Positions 60,509-64,000 of a stretch of DNA of 64,000 nucleotides are shown here, one piece after another; the first letter of the stretch is position 1, and each line of letters begins with the position of its first letter. Below the pieces are notes generated by a model. It searched no databases. It saw nothing but the letters and a program-made list of their open reading frames with translations, and was not told the origin of the DNA. The DNA comes from Bacteriovorax stolpii (GTDB taxonomy: Bacteria > Bdellovibrionota > Bacteriovoracia > Bacteriovoracales > Bacteriovoracaceae): contig CAMASK010000006.1 in the NCBI GenBank assembly GCA_945860895.1, forward strand, positions 1 to 64,000. Reading direction: 5' to 3'. The position numbers and the translations under genes were made by a program.

Positions 60509-61448
60509 CCCTCCCTAGTTGAGTCTCCCGTTGTAGTAACCGAAGTTTTGCACTTCGTGAACGAGAATTTTCAGACAGCTCTTCATCCGTAGCTGTGAGT
60601 GGCTTCTTGGTTAAAATTGTAACAGGAAAATCTTCTTTCTCCACTAATTCTTTGAAGGTGTGTTTTACGATTCTATCTTCCAAAGAATGAAAGCTGATAA
60701 TCGCCAGCACTCCACCCTCGGCTAAATAAGGCAACAGTTTTGGTATGGTATTTTCCAACACTCGTAATTCATCATTCACTGCAATTCTTAAGGCTTGAAA
60801 AGTGCGAGTGGCAGGATGAGTTTTACCATGTCGATCTTTGGCGGGATAAGCGTGAAAACAAATGTCTTCAATCTCACCGGTTGTCTCGATTTTTTTTGTT
60901 GCCCGAAGTTCAACTATCTTAGAGGCAATTCTGCGTGAAAGACGGTCTTCTCCATAGGTGAAAATAATATCCGCGATCTCTTTTTCGGAGAGAGTATTTA
61001 ATAAATCGGCGGCAGTTGGAGTATTGTTATCTCCATAATTCATACGCATATCAAGAGGTGCATCTGCCCTGAAACTAAAGCCTCTTTCCATCTTATCAAA
61101 CTGATGGGATGAGACGCCTAGATCCATTAATATCCCTGCTAGTTTCCCTTGCATTTGATTCTTTTCACACCAATCCGGGAACTCCTGGAAATTCATAGGC
61201 AGGAGGTAAACACTCCCCTCTTTGCCCCTACTACGAATATTTTCCTCACCATTTTTCAAGGCATCGGGATCTTGATCTGTTGAATAAACCGTAGAACCAG
61301 TAATATGGTCCGACAGTGCAAAGGTATGTCCACCGGCGCCGAAAGTTAAATCAGCGAAAATTTTTGAACCCGAAGCCACAGATCCAGTTTCCAGAGCAGC
61401 CAGGCATTCTTTTAACATTACTGAATAGTGGGAAAGATATTCGGTCAT
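60474..61448 (-). CDS. rsmH: 16S rRNA m4C1402 methyltransferase RsmH (MraW)
   Basis: HYSVMLKECL, DLTFGAGGHTFAL, MDLGVSSHQFD, ISFHSLEDRIVK. Confidence 0.97.
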   Translation of the reverse strand: MTEYLSHYSVMLKECLAALETGSVASGSKIFADLTFGAGGHTFALSDHITGSTVYSTDQDPDALKNGEENIRSRGKEGSVYLLPMNFQEFPDWCEKNQMQGKLAGILMDLGVSSHQFDKMERGFSFRADAPLDMRMNYGDNNTPTAADLLNTLSEKEIADIIFTYGEDRLSRRIASKIVELRATKKIETTGEIEDICFHAYPAKDRHGKTHPATRTFQALRIAVNDELRVLENTIPKLLPYLAEGGVLAIISFHSLEDRIVKHTFKELVEKEDFPVTILTKKPLTATDEELSENSRSRSAKLRLLQRETQLGRVDGTKKKRFKT

Positions 61449-62293
61449 TATTTTAAAACAACTTCTAAGATTTCTTTATGATGATGTGAATGAAGAGTTG
61501 CATCAGTCATAACGGCATAAGCATTTTCGGGTATGAATTTAACTGGGTCTTTCACTAAACTTGGTATTGCTTGCACTACAAATTTTTGAGCTGAAAGATA
61601 ATTGGATTTCATGACATCCATGATTTCCTGAACACTACAATGCTCTTCTTTCCAACAATCGTAATCAGTAACCATAGCCACAGTTGCATAAGCCATACCT
61701 GCTTCTTTAGCTAAAAAGGCTTCTGGTACGTTTGTCATACCAATAACTGAAGCACCAAAGCTTCTATAAATTTTTGATTCTGCTTTGGTCGAAAACTGAG
61801 GACCTTCAATACAAATATATGTTCCACCTAAATGAGAACTCACCCCAGCTTTTTGACAAGCTTCATACAAACGCTTTTGCAAGGAAGTCTCAATAGGATT
61901 AGCAGCTGAAACATGGCCAACAATTCCTTCATCAAAGAAAGTGCGTTTTCTCAGACCCTTGGTCCAATCAATAAATTGATCAATCAATACAAATTGGCGG
62001 GGAGCATATTCTTCCTGAAGGGAACCCACTGCAGAGATACTTATAAGGGTATCAACTCCTAGTTTCTTAAGAGCGAAAATATTAGCGCGGTAATTTACTT
62101 CGGAAGGAGTATATTTATGTCCAATTCCATGTCGAGGCAGGAAGTAAAATGAAGATCCATCCACTTCACATTCCATAACGTCAGCACTTGGCTCTCCAAA
62201 AGGTGTGGAAACTTTTATTTGATTCTTAACCTTGATCGCATCAAGTTTATAAATTCCTGACCCACCAATGACTGCAACCTTTATACCTGCCAT
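61448..62293 (-). CDS. mtnP: S-methyl-5'-thioadenosine phosphorylase
   Basis: GGSGIYKLDAI, RHGIGHKYTPSEVNYRAN, CIEGPQFSTKAES, GMTNVPEAFLAKEAGMAYATV. Confidence 0.95.
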   Translation of the reverse strand: MAGIKVAVIGGSGIYKLDAIKVKNQIKVSTPFGEPSADVMECEVDGSSFYFLPRHGIGHKYTPSEVNYRANIFALKKLGVDTLISISAVGSLQEEYAPRQFVLIDQFIDWTKGLRKRTFFDEGIVGHVSAANPIETSLQKRLYEACQKAGVSSHLGGTYICIEGPQFSTKAESKIYRSFGASVIGMTNVPEAFLAKEAGMAYATVAMVTDYDCWKEEHCSVQEIMDVMKSNYLSAQKFVVQAIPSLVKDPVKFIPENAYAVMTDATLHSHHHKEILEVVLK

Positions 62294-62302
62294 GACTTTT
62301 CC

Positions 62303-62740
62303 TTAGGCCAATAAGCCAGTGAGATCCACTACTCTTCCAAGAGACTTAGATTGACGACCAGAAAAGCTAAAAGATTCGTCTCTTTCAGACTCTTCTTTAC
62401 ATTGGATACACATTTCAGCAGTTGGGCGAGCAAGTAGACGCTCAAAACGAATCCAATTTCCACAGTCAGAACAAAGACCGTATTCATTTTTTTCGAATTT
62501 CTTAAGAGCTTTATCAATTTTCTTTACGTAGAAAACTTCGCGATTTCTAAAACGCAATAAGTGAGAGTTAGTATAATCCGTAATTGATTGTTCTACTTCG
62601 TCACTGCCTTCCGGTTTTGATAGTTCAATATTTGAAGTATTAATCTGATCATTAAAAACAAGACTATTTTTTTCTTCAATTAATTTAAGTCTCAGTGTTT
62701 CAAGTTGTTTCTTCGTAATTGCTCTAACTTTCTCAGCCAT
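62303..62740 (-). CDS. DksA/TraR-family zinc-finger regulator
   Basis: YGLCSDCGNWIRFERLLARPTAEMCIQC. Confidence 0.9.
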   Translation of the reverse strand: MAEKVRAITKKQLETLRLKLIEEKNSLVFNDQINTSNIELSKPEGSDEVEQSITDYTNSHLLRFRNREVFYVKKIDKALKKFEKNEYGLCSDCGNWIRFERLLARPTAEMCIQCKEESERDESFSFSGRQSKSLGRVVDLTGLLA

Positions 62741-62762
62741 GGGGATAACTCCTATTATTAAA

Positions 62763-63353
62763 CTATTCCAATCCGCCCTTAATATTTAAAAGAACGGATT
62801 TAGAGACCATTTTTAATGTTTCAAATACTCCATGCCCTTGACTCGCAATCGCTTCAAAGGCTGGATTTTTTTTCTTATTTAATTGATGCTGTAAATCTTC
62901 AACCGATACAATATTTGGAAGATCACGTTTATTCCACTGCATAACCAATGGCACCTTAGCAAGATCATAACCTTGCTCAAGAAGGTTTTTTTCTAATCCT
63001 TGAAAAGACTCAAGATTTGCTTCCATTCTTTCAACTTGAGAATCAGCAACAAATACCAGACCATCCACACCACGAAGAATCAGTTTACGGCTCGCTTCAT
63101 AAAAAACCTGACCAGGAACTGTATAAAGATGAAAGCGAGTTTTGAATCCACGAATTTCCCCCAAGTCTAAAGGAAGAAAATCAAAAAACAAAGTTCGCTC
63201 GTTTTCGGTATTAAGGGTAATCATCTGCCCTTTATTCTGTGAGCTGGTTTTTTGGTAAATGTATTGGATATTAGTTGTTTTTCCACCAAGACCTGGACCG
63301 TAATATACGATTTTGCAGTTAATCTCTTTGGTATGATAATTTACAAATGACAT
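62763..63353 (-). CDS. mglA: MglA-like small GTPase (start MSFVNYH at 63353)
   Basis: [62 protein letters not shown]. Confidence 0.95.
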   Translation of the reverse strand: MSFVNYHTKEINCKIVYYGPGLGGKTTNIQYIYQKTSSQNKGQMITLNTENERTLFFDFLPLDLGEIRGFKTRFHLYTVPGQVFYEASRKLILRGVDGLVFVADSQVERMEANLESFQGLEKNLLEQGYDLAKVPLVMQWNKRDLPNIVSVEDLQHQLNKKKNPAFEAIASQGHGVFETLKMVSKSVLLNIKGGLE

Positions 63354-63354
63354 A

Positions 63355-63846
63355 TTAAATTCCACCTAATGAAAACAATCGATCAATTTCAGAATCAGAA
63401 ATATCATGAAACAAGTAACCCTCACGCGCACTAAAGACAGCCTTTTTAGGAAGAGGCTCATCAATAAACAATCTTTCCATTTCTTCTTTAATCATCGCAA
63501 TTTGTCTCTTGAGCAGACCAGGATTTAGACAATCGTTATAGATCGCCCCTAGAAAATAGCGCTTACCAGACAGATTAAACGGAAATAAATAAATTCCTTG
63601 AGATGAAGTATCAAAAGCTAAGCGGAAATCCATCACTTCATTTTGCTGATACACCAGGTTCATTAAAGCCTCAGAAGCCTGCCAGACTCCACTAACGAGA
63701 GCTGCCACTGATGTAGTGGTATTATTTTGAACAGAATCATAGATAGTAATACCATCTTCACGAGTCACGAAGAGACGGGCGTTAAGACCATTTAACTTTT
63801 GATCCAAAACAAACTTAACTTTTTCGGTAACTGTTACTGTTTTCAT
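63355..63846 (-). CDS. Roadblock/LC7-like protein, candidate MglB partner
   Basis: [17 protein letters not shown]...[19 protein letters not shown] roadblock-like; 1-nt gap to mglA. Confidence 0.75.
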   Translation of the reverse strand: MKTVTVTEKVKFVLDQKLNGLNARLFVTREDGITIYDSVQNNTTTSVAALVSGVWQASEALMNLVYQQNEVMDFRLAFDTSSQGIYLFPFNLSGKRYFLGAIYNDCLNPGLLKRQIAMIKEEMERLFIDEPLPKKAVFSAREGYLFHDISDSEIDRLFSLGGI

Positions 63847-64000
63847 TAAAACCTTTTACGATTTTCTAATGCTTTAGTTATGGTCATGGGGTCAAGATAC
63901 TCGAGACTGCCACCAATTGGGATACCAAAGCCGATTCTGTCCACCATCACTGAGGTTGGCAATATTGATTTCAAATATGAGCAAGTAGCATCCCCTTCAA
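63846..64000 (-). CDS. recR: Recombination protein RecR, C-terminal end (5' part outside window)
   Basis: Own translation of minus strand: EGDATCSYLKSILPTSVMVDRIGFGIPIGGSLEYLDPMTITKALENRKRF*, typical RecR C-terminus. Confidence 0.9.
   Translation of the reverse strand, partial: EGDATCSYLKSILPTSVMVDRIGFGIPIGGSLEYLDPMTITKALENRKRF

Noticed and set aside
1-64000. CRISPR arrays, toxin-antitoxin pairs, restriction or other defence systems, prophage genes
   Set aside because: No spaced direct repeats, no cas/RM/TA motifs and no phage structural genes were recognised in any ORF.

Overview
The window is an AT-rich, gene-dense bacterial chromosome segment. Gene content and order (pilB/pilT, mglA/mglB-like pair, lone flagellin, complete dcw cluster) suggest a Bdellovibrionota/Bacteriovoracales-like organism; that assignment is inference. 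From left to right: pilT (cut by the edge) and pilB; aroE; ribF; a MoxR/DUF58/Bat operon; an RlmI-like methyltransferase; a 1281-aa lipoprotein of unknown function; an NFACT protein abutting a divergent mutS2; lepB, a PBP-like transpeptidase, rlmE, nth and cysQ; a fliD-fliS cluster carrying unfamiliar ORFs plus a soluble histidine kinase and a receiver protein; nadK, recN, an LpxH-like phosphoesterase, a PilZ protein and flagellin; hldE-C, an RDD protein, rsmE and prmA; udk, RNase J and a B-box-like zinc protein; the dcw cluster (ftsZ to rsmH); mtnP, a DksA/TraR protein, mglA, a roadblock protein and the 3' end of recR. I saw no rRNA, tRNA, CRISPR array, prophage or intact mobile element. Most of the window is ordinary housekeeping sequence. 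The best leads are a perfectly closed three-way-junction sequence in the flagellin 5' leader just after a sigma-28-like promoter, the unknown genes embedded in the fliD-fliS/two-component cluster, a hairpin overlapping the PilZ gene's probable ribosome-binding site, an operator-like promoter in front of recN, and a degenerate ORF plus palindrome inserted between murC and murB.
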